NCBI GenBank assembly: GCA_037189645.1
Contig: JBBCIY010000003.1
Location: 62,001 to 126,000, forward strand
Direction: 5' to 3'
Source: Taishania sp037189645
Lineage (GTDB): Bacteria; Bacteroidota; Bacteroidia; Flavobacteriales_D; Crocinitomicaceae
DNA: 64,000 nucleotides
Shown here: one piece after another, positions 63,739 to 64,000 of the stretch
Position numbering within the stretch: position 1 is the first letter of the stretch
Layout of the letters: each line of letters opens with the position of its first letter
Position numbers and translations under genes: made by a program
The notes under the pieces: model-generated
Seen by the model: the letters and a program-made list of their open reading frames with translations, nothing else
Told to the model about the DNA's origin: nothing
Database searches by the model: none

Positions 63739-64000
63739 TCAATATCCATATTTCTTTAATTTCTGCTCGGATCCTCTCCAGTCCTTATCGACTTTTACGA
63801 ATGTTTCAAGGAAAACTTTTCCTTCGATGAACTTTTCAATTTCGATGCGCGATTCCCTTCCGATCCGTTTGAGCATGATTCCGCCTTTCCCGATGATGAT
63901 CCCTTTCTGGGAATCCCTCTCGACAATGATCAAAGCCCGTATGCGTGTTATATTTTCTTCTTCGATGTATTCTTCGATCTCAACCTGGCAGGAATAAGGT
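63739..64000 (-). CDS. era: GTPase Era, C-terminal part (5' end beyond the window)
   Basis: The minus-strand frame stays open from the stop at 63739 to the window edge, giving 87 residues of the KH domain: CQVEIEEYIEEE, ITRIRALIIVERDSQKG, IIIGKGGIMLKRIGRESR and the closing W-R-G...LKKYGY. The IGKGG loop binds the 3' end of 16S rRNA in Era. The GTPase domain is outside the window. A 68-nt gap separates it from der. Confidence 0.93.
   Translation of the reverse strand, partial: PYSCQVEIEEYIEEENITRIRALIIVERDSQKGIIIGKGGIMLKRIGRESRIEIEKFIEGKVFLETFVKVDKDWRGSEQKLKKYGY

Overview
The window reads as chromosomal DNA from a Bacteroidota member, most likely in the Flavobacteriales and possibly Crocinitomicaceae/Fluviicola-like (the lower rank is inference). 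Evidence: 17 exact TAnnTTTG -7 boxes lie just upstream of genes, several with a TTG about 17-20 nt further up. Shine-Dalgarno sequences are mostly absent. There are type IX secretion (T9SS) C-terminal sorting domains, PorE-like and PorV/PorQ-like proteins, an S46 peptidase, DUF5606, a DnaG without its zinc ligands, and a NFU1-type Nfu. No rRNA, tRNA, CRISPR array, transposase or prophage was seen.

Layout. 0-10.5 kb (mostly minus strand): a partial hypothetical gene, DUF5606 protein, fabI, two paralogous TPR/beta-propeller/OmpA proteins, a 2-oxoacid dehydrogenase E2, a GT2-membrane fusion and RidA. 10.5-24 kb (mostly plus): pabA/trpG-type amidotransferase, a small membrane protein, miaE-exonuclease-FAH run, a PorV-like/HhH-barrel/GT-C run, and a complete RND efflux operon. 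24-35.6 kb: vWA membrane protein, two divergent subtilases, a WD40 protein, a TPR histidine kinase and LuxR-type regulator separated by a decayed secreted-protein gene, and nfu. 35.8-45 kb: pckA, dnaG-mscS, a secreted intradiol dioxygenase-like lipoprotein, an S46 peptidase and a YD-like repeat protein. 45-53 kb: one 2636-residue T9SS-type surface protein with nine tandem repeats. 53-60 kb (minus): two ketosynthases, two ketosynthase-like proteins, ACP, thioesterase, dehydratase, LolA-like protein and deacetylase, resembling part of an aryl-polyene/flexirubin pathway and interrupted by a repeat-bounded DUF559 remnant. 60-64 kb: Ppx/GppA, a GT-C-like membrane protein, der, and the 3' end of era.

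How the genes connect. Much of the window concerns the cell envelope: T9SS-related proteins, exported proteases and a giant adhesin, RND efflux, and lipid or polyene synthesis. Housekeeping genes (fabI, dnaG, pckA, der, era, miaE, nfu) are interspersed. The most interesting parts are the compact ketosynthase/ACP/LolA locus with its unusual small ketosynthase-like protein, the direct-repeat-bounded DUF559 remnant inside it, the HhH-domain outer-membrane barrel, and the two-component pair split by a pseudogene.
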